Shown: positions 51,870-62,441 of the stretch, piece by piece | Numbering within the stretch: position 1 is the first letter of the stretch | Layout of the letters: each line of letters begins with the position of its first letter | Assembly: GCA_963210315.1 (NCBI GenBank) | Contig: OY723322.1 | Span: forward strand, 310,001 to 374,000 | Reading direction: 5' to 3' | From: Rhynchopus euleeides | Lineage: Eukaryota > Euglenozoa > Diplonemea > Diplonemida > Diplonemidae | DNA length: 64,000 nucleotides | Position numbers and translations under genes: made by a program | The notes under the pieces: generated by a model | What the model was told of the DNA's origin: nothing | Database searches by the model: none | Seen by the model: the letters and a program-made list of their open reading frames with translations, nothing else

Positions 51870-52213
51870 AACACGGTGCACAAACAAAGGAACGAGACGA
51901 AAAGCGAGTGGGTTGAAGAATAAAGGGCGTTAGGGAGGGGCTTGGGGAGGGGGGTGGTGGGGCAATCATCAAGTGAGACAGCAAAACAATAAGAAGGGGA
52001 AATTTTTACGATGTTAACAATACCCAGGAAGGGTGGTTTGGAGAGTATGCTCCAGGGTGGGGGGGAATCCACGGGAGGGGGGTGGGGAAGGGAAAGGCGA
52101 AAAATGGGGTTAACAGGGAATCGAAGGTTTGGCGTTCGTGAGGGGGGGGGGGGGGCTGGGCCCCCCCATCCCCACCCCGCACCCCCCCCCCCCACACACA
52201 CACACACTCGCAG
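51870..52213. other. Probable intron or 5' flank of the Cys/His-rich gene
   Basis: G-rich text followed by a long C-run and a (CA)n tract ending in CTCGCAG. This resembles the intron 3' end of the coiled-coil gene, which also has a long C-run before CAG. No upstream exon is identified. Confidence 0.4.
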
Positions 52214-52963
52214 GAGCAGCTGCGGCAGGACTTCGCAGCCTTCCAGAAGAGCATCCTGGGCAAGGCTCACTCGTTGAGGCAGCTCTGCGAGGTGGTGCGC
52301 AAGACTTCCAAGCAACCATGGCACTGTGGCCACACTGCGAGCTCCACTGTCCTCACCGCGATCGGGGGAACCGTGGCAGGGGGCCTGTCCAGGAGAGCCC
52401 AGCTCAGCCCAGCCACCGAGTCGGTGATGCGCAGCCTCCAAGCGCACACGGCAGGCCCGGGCTTGAACCAGCGGGACACAGCCTTCCACTCCCGCGGCAT
52501 GGCGTGGGCCGCAACCTTCGCACCGCAGCCCCACTACCCAGAGGGGTGGCAGCAAGCGGCCCAGCAATGGACTGCCAGCAGCCGGCAAGCCAACGCCCGG
52601 ACAGGACGGTCATGGGAACGACGGGGCGCTGCTCCCCGGACTGCCCCCCCTGGAGCCAGACGGAACGCGAAGATGCTTACCTGCGCTCTGCACTGGAAAC
52701 CCCGCTGCGTGGACTGCCGGCGCCGGCGCCTCTCGGAAGAGGACTGCTGCCGGGACCACCACGGGAAGAACGACGGCTTGCAAGTCACCATGGAATTTTG
52801 CAAGACGCATCGCATGGGCCGGTGCGGGGACTGCCACAGCAGTGCGAAATCACTCACACACTGTTGCGGCACGCACCACGCTGGCTATGCCTCACGCCCT
52901 CCTCGGAGTGGCACTGAGTTGGCCCCACACTCTAACCCGAGTGGGGCATCCGCTGTGACGTAG
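52214..52963 (+). CDS. 3' exon of a Cys/His-rich hypothetical protein
   Basis: The exon appears to begin after a CA-rich tract ending CTCGCAG at 52213, reading EQLRQDFAAFQKSILGKAHS, and runs to TAG at 52961-52963 (249 codons). Upstream exons and the start codon were not found. A hydrophobic Gly/Ala/Thr stretch (STVLTAIGGTVAGGLS) comes first, then a Gln/Arg/Pro-rich linker. The C-terminal part has a doubled motif: CALHWKPRCVDC...CCRDHH and CKTHRMGRCGDC...CCGTHH, that is C-x2-H-x4-C-x2-C-x9-C-C-x2-H-H with nearly equal spacing. Each copy could hold a zinc ion. I do not recognise the family; the gene is on the opposite strand to the other host genes. It could be an isolated exon or gene fragment. 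Confidence 0.55.
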   Translation, partial: EQLRQDFAAFQKSILGKAHSLRQLCEVVRKTSKQPWHCGHTASSTVLTAIGGTVAGGLSRRAQLSPATESVMRSLQAHTAGPGLNQRDTAFHSRGMAWAATFAPQPHYPEGWQQAAQQWTASSRQANARTGRSWERRGAAPRTAPPGARRNAKMLTCALHWKPRCVDCRRRRLSEEDCCRDHHGKNDGLQVTMEFCKTHRMGRCGDCHSSAKSLTHCCGTHHAGYASRPPRSGTELAPHSNPSGASAVT

Positions 52964-53222
52964 GGGTGGGCGGGGAGTGGGCACAGATCCGCGCAGGGTT
53001 ACCCACTTAAAACCACTATCACTACACACACACACACCCCCTACCTCCCCCTCCCCCTCCCGTGGATGGTGGAACTATCATTCAGTGGTCATGCCCTTGT
53101 TTTTTTTCCAGTGGTTTCCCACCAACACCACCGAGCACACAACTCAACTCACTCCCCATGCCCCAAACAGGGAGGTATCACTTCAGCTCTGCCTCCCTGC
53201 ATCTTCTCCTTTCGTTGTACTT
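52964..53222. other. Spacer, no gene seen
   Basis: A (CA)n and C-rich stretch lies at 53020-53060. Nothing else is recognised. Confidence 0.4.
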
Positions 53223-53336
53223 CGTTGACGATTCCACACACACTTTCAAAGCCACTTGCCTGATGAAGGCGTAGTGCGTATTGAGTGTCAGAACACGGTT
53301 GGCAGAGCTGAATGACACTTTCCACGTGAAAGTCGT
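53223..53336. repeat. Repeat R3, diverged copy
   Basis: It starts CGTTGACGATTCCACACACAC and continues through CCACTTGCCTGATGAAGG and GCAGAGCTGAATGACACTTTCC. The core differs at one position from GCGTTGACGCTTCC. Confidence 0.75.
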
Positions 53337-55084
53337 AATAAAATATGACGTGGAAAATTCTCGCGGTTTGGGCGTGAAACAGGGGAAAAGGGGGGGTATT
53401 TTTTTTGCCTCCGAGCAACGAGCGACCCATTCGACATGTGCCACCCCCCCCCCTCTCTACCCACCACAATCTCCCCGCTCTGTTGGCGCAGAGAAAAAAA
53501 AGAGGGAGGGCAAGGGAGAGAGAACGGCCCCTGCACACACTGTGATCTCAACATATTTTTTTCCACGAATCGTGAAGACTTGCCTGCAGTTTCTCCTGCG
53601 GCAGGCAATGTAACTACGAAACTCCGTTATATTTTTCAAGTTCATTCCCACCCCTGCGACCACCCCCTCCCCCCTCCTCCCACACCCCATCTCGGGGATA
53701 TCACGGGTAACCGCCACACTGGCGATGAAATCTCATATGGGCAAACCCAGAGGCAAAAAAAAAAAGAAAGAAAATTCAAACAACACACAAACAGCAAGGA
53801 AACATGCGGGAAAAAAATGTGTGAGTTGTGTGCTTGGGCTAAAAAGCGACTGGGATGTGAGGGAAGTGAACCAGAAAAAAACCCACCCCCCCCCCCCTGC
53901 CGCCGCCCCCCGGGGGGATTCTGGACCCCAACCCTTTACAAAAATACTAAATAATACACAAGGGGAGGGGGGTAGGGAAGTTGTGAAAGCGGAAAGCGGA
54001 AAGGGGCGGGGACTGAGGGGTCGGGGGGGGTGACGAGCGGGGCGTCGTCCACCCCACCCCATCCCACCCATCCGCGAATAGGAGCATCTTGAACGATGGT
54101 TTCTCTTGAATGATATTTTTTTGGTACCGACGACCCGTCAAGCCTTCCTGATCTGGTATGCCGTACGATACGGCGTGCGGGACAAGGCTGCTTGCGTTTC
54201 TTCTGAAAAAAATTCTCTTGAATTTCTTGACTGTCTGATGACATGTTGCAAAGCGTGGCAGGCATGCAATACCACGTGGTCTAAATCTGAGGGTGTCTGG
54301 TAGGTGCAGAGGGGGGAAACGGTGAAAAATAAATTGTGGAATGTAATTGGGGGGTGGGGTGGGATATTGAGAGGCCTTCTTGAGAGGCCATTCTCGAGGG
54401 GGGGGGGGGGCGGATAGAGCCAGTTGGCATGCAACCCCACACCCCTGCCCAACTATATTGCTGCAGATGATTGTCGAGCGATAACGATAAATCCTTTTTT
54501 GAACGAGCTTTTTTCTTCGCCGTGTTCTGCAGAGCCCCCCTCCCTCAAAACCGTGAGATGTGAAGGCCACCGGTTTCGGGAACTTTTTTTCCCTCCCGCA
54601 CGGCGGCATTTTTTACGGGCAGTCTGCTTCATCTGTAACTACAGCCTGCAGCTGCATCCTTTTCAACCACAGTATCGCGAGAGCACACTCCCCCCCACTC
54701 ACCCGCTATCAACACATTCGGGTTGCCTGTGACTCCTGCTGTAACTGCAAGAGTGGCACCGGCAACAATCGACCTGTTGCTTCCCGGGAGATTGAATCAC
54801 TACTGGACTGACACACAAAAGGGGGGGGGGGGGTGAAGACGTAAATGTGGCGGATGGAGGGAGAGTGGGATGAAGGGAACTCTGCCCAGGGGGTGGGGTG
54901 GGTGGGGGGTGGGGTAAAATGCAACAAACCAAAATAAATACCAGGGGAAATGTGCAAAAAAATAGAGTCAAAAAGGGGGCGTCGGGTGTGGGTGGCGGTT
55001 TGTGTGTCGGGGGGGGGGGGGGGGGGATGAATGCAGTGGGGAAAGGGGAGTCGAAAATATCGGAAACAGCTAGGGGGGGGGGGG
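53337..55084. other. Low-complexity spacer, no gene seen
   Basis: C-runs and G-runs (53886-53900, 54400-54412, 54821-54833, 55006-55026) and A-rich text are present. Frames of 60-220 codons on both strands are Pro/Gly/Arg-rich and look like artefacts of composition. Confidence 0.5.
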
Positions 55085-56237
55085 TAGGGGGGGGTCAAAT
55101 GGGGGTGACAAACACGATTTTTCAAAAAACCGGCGCAGAGGCCCCAAAGCCCCCGTAAACCCTCCAAACCCCCCCAGATCGGTCCGGAAACCCATCGAAC
55201 CCCACTTTTCCACCATTCCGGGCACCTCAGGTGCCCGAATTGGGGTACCTAAATTTTGTGCCACCGTTTGGTACCGTACAGTGCCACTGTGTGGGAGGTT
55301 GGAAAAGAAAATGCCCCAACACACCACATCTGAGGGTTGCAATGCATGTTGCTTGCCAACCACGTCATCCGGTGGGTGTCAGGCGCTATGTAGGTGGCAT
55401 CAGCCAGGTCTTCGATGTGTTCTGGCTTGTATATGTACCTCCCTGCCTGCGGCACAGGCACTGCCTTTGTCCCCCACACCAGCCACAGAGAGCGTATTGT
55501 ACTCGGTCCACGGTTGCTGATTCATTGTGATGCGTTGTATCCTCGAGTGAACGTCACACACTAGTGACACCACCACCCGCCATCCGAGAGCTGTATTGAC
55601 TTTGCGCGCTTCCGTTGCATTCACCTCGCCACGCATATTGCACTGTTCAGTACCAGTGCTCTTGGGCCAGGCAAAGTAGACCGCAGCAAGTACCAATTCT
55701 GGCACAATGGGTACCACGACAGCGCACTTCGTGTGTTCCCGGAATGTACAGCTCGTGTTGCAACAGTCGTTGTCAACACATCCCGGTTGTGGAGCACTGC
55801 TGCACAGGAATCACACGACCATCTGGACTTGTTCCGTACCTACAGGCAGCCTCCCGGTGCATGGTGGCAGGGAGGTACATATACAAGCCAGAACTCATCG
55901 AAGACCTGGCTAATGCCACCTACATAGCGCCTGACACCCACCGGATGACGTGGTTGGCAAGCAACATGCATTGCAACCCTCAGATGTGGTGTGTTGGGGC
56001 ATTTTCTTTTCCAACCTCCCACACAGTGGCACTGTCCGGTACCAAACGGTGGCACAAAATTTAGGTACCCCAATTCGGGCACCTGAGGTGCCCGGAATGG
56101 TGGAAAAGTGGGGTTCGATGGGTTTCCGGACCGATCTGGGGGGGTTTGGAGGGTTTACGGGGGCTTTGGGGCCTCTGCGCCGGTTTTTTGAAAAATCGTG
56201 TTTGTCCACGTAAAAGGGTGGCATTTGACCCCCCCTA
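55085..56237. mobile_element. 1.15-kb foldback element with about 360-bp inverted arms
   Basis: The left arm (55085-55447) and right arm (55866-56237) are near-perfect inverted copies, with landmarks GGGCACCTCAGGTGCCCGAA, GGTTGGAAAAGAAAATGCCC and GTATATGTACCTCCCTGCC. The right arm carries a small indel. The 420-bp centre is unique in the window. It has no transposase and no clear target duplication because the ends lie in G/C runs. Confidence 0.9.
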
Positions 56238-56336
56238 GGGGGGGGGGGGGGCTCTTGCTGGGGTGTTGGAGGGTCTGTTCCAAAACAGGAAATCACAAAA
56301 AAAAACAAAAAATTCACCTTTTTTCACCTTTTTTCG

Positions 56337-56720
56337 TCAGCTGATTGAGGGTGTGATATGAGGGTTCTATCCAACAAGGATATCAAGGCGGCACTTTCAA
56401 AGTCCTGCCAAGGACAGCGCCACGTGGGTGTGTGCTTCTGATATATGTTATGTCATCATGTGAACCCTCCCCAGCGTGTGCCAACATCCCTGACACGCTC
56501 ACGAAAAGCATGACACGGAGAAAACAGGTGCCGAAACAACCTGCCGAGCACACGGGTGGTGCCACGTTGATCCACGCAGCGATCTCCCATGACAGGAATC
56601 CTTGTCGCCACGGCAGAGTCGCCGCAGACTGTGGGAGAGGTGTCGCCAGTCACCTTGAGGTTGCAGTGTGTCATCAGGCTAAGACCCGTGCCCTCTTCAC
56701 CTCCCCTGTTAGGTTGCTCC
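56337..56720. mobile_element. Repeat B copy 3, truncated at its right side
   Basis: It starts TCAGCTGATTGAGGGTGTGA like copies 1 and 2 and matches them closely to AGGTTGCTCC. There it stops, lacking the last 150 bp. It therefore has no right target duplication. Confidence 0.85.
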
Positions 56721-56869
56721 GAAAATCGCTGGTGACTTGAGAGGCCACAGCGCCTTGTTGCCCTGCAGGGTGGTCCTGTGGATGACTTGTGGGTCCCTGT
56801 GGTGGTCCCATGTACCTACACGACGGACTCCAGCCGGTCGAGTGGGGGTAAAAATGGGAGATAGTTCGA

Positions 56870-57190
56870 CCTGTGGGTCTAGTTCAGGGGCTTGTCATCG
56901 GAGGATGTGACTGGGAGTCAGCCAGCATGCCACACCTGCCCACCCAGCGGGGCCGCCTCTTCGGGTGTTCCAAAACCTGTTTCTTTTGAATATTTGGAAT
57001 CTGTGCGGATCGTAGTGGGGTCATTTTGTGGGTCTAGGTGTCAAGCTTCACCCATGAATAAGGGGTCTGGTTCAGGGGCTCCCACACCACACCTACACCC
57101 ACCCACCTCCGCGGATTTTTTGAAACCCCGTTCTTTTGAACGTTTAGAACCTGTGCGGATCGTGGTGGGGTCATTTTGGTCATGGCGTGA
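56870..57190. repeat. Two tandem units shared with 17425-17770
   Basis: Both units carry GGTCTGGTTCAGGGGCT- or GGTCTAGTTCAGGGGCT-like text, TGTGCGGATCGTAGTGGGGTC and a TTTTGAATATTTGGAATC or TTTTGAACGTTTAGAACC segment. They are diverged from each other and from the first array, so the family is old. Confidence 0.75.
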
Positions 57191-59305
57191 AATCTCCAGT
57201 TTACCACCAAACTCCCACAAAACCCGGGCCAAAATCAGCTACAAAATGGAGGTCACTACCATACTCCCAGCCCCAGGAAGGGTAAGATGAGCCTGTGGGG
57301 TTGGTCAGGGACTGGTTTTCGTCTTGGGAAGGGTCCCGTTGGGAAGAATATCCGATTTGCTTGACCGCACGACGCCGTTGGGTGAAGGAGAAGTCGTACG
57401 GTACACTTCCTGTTCCTGGACGGACCGGGTTCGATCCGTACTACAGGCCAACTGCCCCCTAAAACAGGGAGGAAGATATCACTTGCACACCCGGACATTA
57501 CTTGCACTGCATTCCTCCCCGGTTCCAGGCACATTATTGCACTGCGTGCAAGTCAGGGACCTGGAGTGCAAGTACATAGTGGACTCCAACTGCCCTAGCC
57601 CGCTAGCGGGAGTCTGGGTACGGGAGTCTGAGACGCGAATGCGTGTCCTAGTCACACAGGCAATGCGAATCGCATTGCCTGTGTGCCTAGTGGGACTCGC
57701 GAGATGGCCGCCCGTAATCCGGCTCAAATTTCAGCGGCCGGACAGGATTTCCAGCCATTTTGGGTAGACCATCCCTTCCCAAAGTCGCATCCCACCGGCC
57801 GATATACCCACGTTCCGAATCCCGACCCAGGGGTATCCAAGCTTCGGTAAGGCTTGGGTGGGATTGAAGACCACTGCAAGCCTGAAGCTGAATGGCTGAA
57901 GTACCTCGCTGTGCCCAGTTCCCCTGCTGCAGCGAGGTAGTGGGCTGCCTCCTTGTCGCGCTGCAGCAACAGTTCGTTGGTGGCGGTGAGGGTGCCGGCT
58001 TGGGCAGTGGCGAAAGAGATGCTTCAGGGAGACCCTCGATGGGGTGTGGCCCGGTGCTGCAGGCAGGGTACAGGGTACACGTACTGGTCTGTGTCCGGCT
58101 GCTGTGGTCATCGACAAGGCTGTGTGGTCTGTCCGAAGGAGGTGGAGGGTGGTCTCCCTCAGGTGGAGCATCTGTGGATAAGGACTTCGCGTCTCTCCGA
58201 TCCTGCATGGGCTCAGGTCTCCAGATGATCATCACCCCTTGCCTTGCTGATCAGGCAGGCTCCTTGAGGCCTCCCAGGTGATGTGCGCGCGCCACCCCGT
58301 GGTTCCTTGTAGAGTCGCATACAGGTCCGTGCGCACGGTGGGAGCGTTCGTATCGCCCGTTCCGTGCCAGGTCCTGGAGAATACCTTTGGTTGAGTATTG
58401 ACTCTCGGGTTCAAGCCCCATTCAAGGTCCTTCGCTACGACATCACTGGTCGTCAGTCAGAGGGGAAGAACGGTGTCCCTCACTTTTTTCACTGCTCACG
58501 GGAGCGAAGGCCAAGTCCAACAGGGGTAGCCTTGTAGAGAAGGCTCCTGATCTCTCCAAACATTGCACCGAAGACCACACCTGCCCATCAGGTTCTTCCC
58601 CGTCAGTCGAACAGTCTTTCTTGTTCATGTTCTGGGCAGGGTGCTCTGCCTCGGTCACCCCGACACCTAGGCTCGCCCAACATATTCCCTCAGTGTTCTC
58701 ACAGGGGTGTCCTCAGTATCTGGGTCCCTACGGCAAGGCAGCGTACCAGGCTTTGCGAACCCGAAACAGGCTGTACTGATGGTTGCATACCGCCGCAAGT
58801 ACGACCCTGTCGCCACCCCATGAAGTGGGGTGGCGACAGGGTGTAAGTCACGACGGGAAGGGCATGTGGAACGGCCACTGCCCAGTCCCCAGCGCCCTCC
58901 ACCCCATAGGACATTCGATTTTTTGCAGGGAACCACCATACAACACCGCACAGCACTACCGAACGCCACCAAACTCCACCAAACACCTCCAAACTCTGCC
59001 AAATTCCTCCAAACTCGGGTCAAAATCAGGTGGCGGTACATCAAAAGGGCCCAAATCCATAGGAAAACCCCCCCGCACGCCCCAAAAAAAATCCGTTTTT
59101 TCACCTTTTTTCACCTTTTTTCACTCAATTTAAAAAGCTCTTTTATAAGGGGCTCCGTGATTTTTGGTAAAAGGCGCGGTGTGGAGCAGGCTCAAAGGGG
59201 GGGGGGGAGGTCTGGCAGCAGGAATCGCACTTCTTGAGAAACCCATCGATCCCACCAGAGGAAGGGCTCGGCTCAGTGGATCAACAGCTTGCTCGAGCTG
59301 ATGCA
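57191..59305. other. Spacer with repeat fragments and one perfect hairpin
   Basis: A relic of the composite element's arm (GTGGACTCCAACTGCCCTAG, CCGCTAGCGGGAGTCTGGG) lies at 57581-57632. A perfect 17-bp hairpin, ACCCTGTCGCCACCCCA with a 5-nt loop, is at 58804-58842. The frames at 57892-58281 and 57731-58171 have no recognisable motif. No gene is supported. Confidence 0.5.
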
Positions 59306-61282
59306 TCACGCCACCATCGAGACGCAGGCGTGAACGCGCTCAGGGTACCAACTCGACGCAGCAGCGGTCTTGATGATTGCGGCCATGTGGCAGCGCTCCT
59401 GCGGGGGCAGGCACGCCCTGAGACTCGTGACAAGCTTTGCAATGACCATGATGTCCTCCGCAGCAGGCTTGGAGTCCTGGCAGGTCCGCTCGACACACTT
59501 CTGCAGGACATGGTGCCCAAGGACACCGGCGCGCACCAGCTCCCCGACGAACCGGTTGAAGCAGCGTGCACGGCTGCTGGAGCGCGAGCTGTAGACGACC
59601 TCGAAGTTGGTGCTGAACTGCTCATGGTAGACTTCTCCGTCCAGGCACTGCAGGCGGCCTGCGGACAGGCGCTCACCGAAGCCTGCCGCCAGGGTCCTGT
59701 CGACGCAGGCGGCAAGTGTCATGAAGAGGCCATTGGGTGCCAGGCGTGCCGCCAGGTAGGCCAGGTCGCAAGGGTCTTCGGCTGTCACCGCTGCGGCCAG
59801 GAGGGTCTCCGCTGCATGCTCCGGTGCAGCCAGGAGGAGCTGGTGCAGGACGCTCTCGGCGCGGGACAGCGCCTCGGGCACAGCGGCAGCGTCGGATGCC
59901 TTCAGCACCTCCAGGGCGAAGCTCACCTCGTTGGACAGGTCGTGCACCTCAGGGGACAGGAGGCGGTTCTGGTGGTGCACAGGGCTCATGCTGTCCAGCC
60001 TCGGCATGCTCCCGGTGGAGTCGGAGCTGGTGTCGGGCACCTGCTCGTCGCTCGCAGCGTCGAGCATCACGGTGGTGGTCTGCACGTGTGTGGGGGCAAG
60101 GTGCTGCATGTCGTCAGATGTGATGGACACAACAGACTCGCGCGGCTCCAGGTACGGCAGGAAGGGTGTGGCGGAATCGGCAGGTGTCGGGGGGGCGGTG
60201 GAGCGTGCGTCTGTGAACTTCGACGAGCTCAGCGGCGACAGTGCCATGGTGGCAGGCGACTTCGAGCTGGGGGTCGTTGGCAGCAGCAGCGGCTCCACGT
60301 CGAGCCCAGTCAGCTTCTTGTGGTCACGCGCGTTCGACTTGTGCGTACGCCCCTCCGCGTGGGCCTTGTACTGCTGGATGGAGTTGCACTTCTTTTGGCA
60401 CACCGGGCACTCGCACGGCTGGACCGGCGGGCCGCCCTCGGGGTTCTTGTACCACTTGAGGTCAACCGGCGGGTTCTCGGCCTCCGTCGGCACCATCTCG
60501 ACACAGTCCCACTCAGCACCGATGGTCTTCTCCAGGAACTCGCGGAACTTGCGCGGGGACACCCAGTGGCAGCACTCGATGTGCTCCCGCGAGAAGGCCC
60601 AGCACCACTCAGCAGAGTCCACCGCGTTCAGCGGGAGACGCTCCAGCTCTGTCGCGATGACGGCCCGCTCGACGTATTCCGAGAACTGCGCCTCGCACAG
60701 CTGCACCAGGGGGGAGACGTACCCATCCACGCGGTTCTCCTTGCGATACTTCTTGAGCAGCAGGCGGTTGATGAAGAAGTCGATCACCTTCGTCATCTTC
60801 TCGATGGGCACCTGCTCCAGCACCAGCGGCACCTCATCGACGCGCGTCCACTTCGCCTGCGTCGTCAGCGTCAGGTACTCACGCAGACGCTTCGGCTGTG
60901 CCCAGTGGCAGCACTCGAGTGTCTCGCGCGAGTAGTTGGCACACCACTCCGCGACGGCGATGGCGTCCAGCGGGATGCCCTGCTCCGTGTCGATGACGGT
61001 GCGGATGATCATGTCGACAAAGAGCTTGAATGCCTTGGCAGGCGGGGCCTCGTCCTTTGCCTCGTCGGAACGCACGAACAGCGTGTTGGCAGCCCACTCT
61101 GCGAAGGCAGCGATGCCGAGCGGGACGTCGACAGCCGCCATGTCAATGAAGTGCTTGTAGGCGGTCATCTTGTCCTCCTGCGACGGGTCCTGCATCTTGA
61201 ACAGCACGTCCTTCGTGAAGTACTCCGCCAGGAGGGGCATCTGGTGCTTCACCGACACCGGCACCGTCATCTGATGAGACAT
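59306..61282 (-). CDS. Repeat / C2H2 finger / MIF4G-like protein (658 aa)
   Basis: Probably an RNA- or translation-related adaptor. The start is put at the ATG at 61282 (MSHQMTVPV); the open frame before it is AT-rich leader-like text. The N-terminal half holds repeated helical units: AEWAANTLF (61-69), AEWCANYSRETLECCHW (111-127) and AEWCWAFSREHIECCHW (224-240), the last two followed by KRLREYL or RKFREFL and a W. A U1-type C2H2 finger follows, with Cys292, Cys295, His308 and His314 (CPVC...HAEGRTH). A Ser/Thr/Pro-rich linker leads to a C-terminal region whose NRFVGELVRAGVLGHHVLQKC followed at a distance by AKLVTSLRACL matches the eIF4G middle-domain (MIF4G) pattern. Such domains bind eIF4A-type helicases; that partner is inferred. 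The gene is intronless as read. The repeat units are not a family I know. Confidence 0.75.
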   Translation of the reverse strand: MSHQMTVPVSVKHQMPLLAEYFTKDVLFKMQDPSQEDKMTAYKHFIDMAAVDVPLGIAAFAEWAANTLFVRSDEAKDEAPPAKAFKLFVDMIIRTVIDTEQGIPLDAIAVAEWCANYSRETLECCHWAQPKRLREYLTLTTQAKWTRVDEVPLVLEQVPIEKMTKVIDFFINRLLLKKYRKENRVDGYVSPLVQLCEAQFSEYVERAVIATELERLPLNAVDSAEWCWAFSREHIECCHWVSPRKFREFLEKTIGAEWDCVEMVPTEAENPPVDLKWYKNPEGGPPVQPCECPVCQKKCNSIQQYKAHAEGRTHKSNARDHKKLTGLDVEPLLLPTTPSSKSPATMALSPLSSSKFTDARSTAPPTPADSATPFLPYLEPRESVVSITSDDMQHLAPTHVQTTTVMLDAASDEQVPDTSSDSTGSMPRLDSMSPVHHQNRLLSPEVHDLSNEVSFALEVLKASDAAAVPEALSRAESVLHQLLLAAPEHAAETLLAAAVTAEDPCDLAYLAARLAPNGLFMTLAACVDRTLAAGFGERLSAGRLQCLDGEVYHEQFSTNFEVVYSSRSSSRARCFNRFVGELVRAGVLGHHVLQKCVERTCQDSKPAAEDIMVIAKLVTSLRACLPPQERCHMAAIIKTAAASSWYPERVHACVSMVA

Positions 61283-62092
61283 CTCTGTTGCGACGAGGCT
61301 GGTGCACGAAGCGTAAACAGGCACGAGACGGCTCTTCTTCGAATCACACAAAAATATAACTTGGCAGTATTGGGGCAACGGACGGTTGCTGTGTACTGTA
61401 GTAGTAAATGGGTTTGTAATTTCACTAAATAAATTAATTCCCATGGCGGTCCGGCGGGTCACCAAATCTAACAAAAATTAATAACGCTGTTAGAAAATAA
61501 ATTAAAATCCTGGGCGGGTGCGGGTGGTGTGGGGCCGGGAAGGTAGTGGTGTAGGGGGTCCAAAATCCCCCCTTTTCGTGTCGTCGGTCACAGAATACTC
61601 CAAAAAGTGCCCCGAGGCCCCCAAAACCACCCCACACCGATCCAAAAATGGTTTTTGGAGGTCTGGGAACCAGTTATGGGGGTCACACCCAGTGATCTGG
61701 CCTCCCTGCAAATGAACAAGCACCTGGGAGGCCCCCGGAGGGGGTCGACGGTGATGAAGGGCTCTCCAGGGGTACCCCGGACGGGGGCTTCGAGAGGTGT
61801 CAGGTGCGTCAGGGGTACACTGCCCTGGCACTGCCTCGGGAGGCATAATATGCACTCTCTAATAAGAGAGAACAGCCGATTCTGGCAGCGTGTGTCCTCG
61901 AAGCCGCGGCTGGCTCGCTCCCCCGGTCAGTGTGAGGGTGAACGTGCATGTGTGTGGCCCATCCCCCCTTGGTGATGTGAGAAAAACTGACAAAAAACTG
62001 TTAGTTTTGTAAATAAATAAAAGAAATTCGGACCGCAGGAGGCCCCTCATTTCTAACAAAAAAATCGTTGTAATGTAATTTTTGTAATAAAA
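61283..62092. other. AT-rich 5' flank of the MIF4G-like gene, no gene seen
   Basis: Compared with the gene, the sequence turns AT-rich immediately upstream of 61330, which fits a leader or promoter. No reading frame is supported. Confidence 0.45.
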
Positions 62093-62094
62093 TA

Positions 62095-62439
62095 CCGTAT
62101 ACGTAAATATTATGGAACGTAAATATTATGGAACGGGCCCATTTTTGCCCGGTCCGTTCCATAATATTTACGTTCCAAAATATTTACAGGGCCAGTTGGG
62201 GACTCGGTGGTGAGGATGGCTTGGCTCAGGAATCGCGCGAAAAGTGCACGAGTAGGTCCCGTCAGGGACTCTGTATGCCGTCCGATCACCTGGTCCAAGT
62301 CCCCGAGTCGCAGAAAGCCCTGTAAATATTATGGAACGAAAAAAATCTGGAACGCCAACCCACCAGCGTTCCAAAATATTTACGTTCCATAATATTTACG
62401 TTCCATAATATTTACGTTCCATAATATTTACGTATACGG
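62095..62439. mobile_element. 345-bp MITE with TA target, mariner-like
   Basis: The ends CCGTATACGTAAATATTATG and its complement are inverted. TA flanks both ends (62093-62094 and 62440-62441). Next to the ends is a 20-bp unit, GTAAATATTATGGAAC, repeated twice at the left and three times at the right. An inner pair, TATTTACAGGGC and GCCCTGTAAATA (62163-62180, 62315-62330), may be a further insertion. No ORF. Confidence 0.82.
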
Positions 62440-62441
62440 TA

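Noticed and set aside
53947-54609. 220-codon minus-strand frame in the C/G-run region
   Set aside because: Pro/Arg/Ser-rich composition follows from the homopolymer runs; no motif and no plausible start.
57731-58281. Overlapping 130-180-codon frames on both strands
   Set aside because: No motif, no codon bias distinguishing one strand, and repeat fragments close by; not supportable as a gene.
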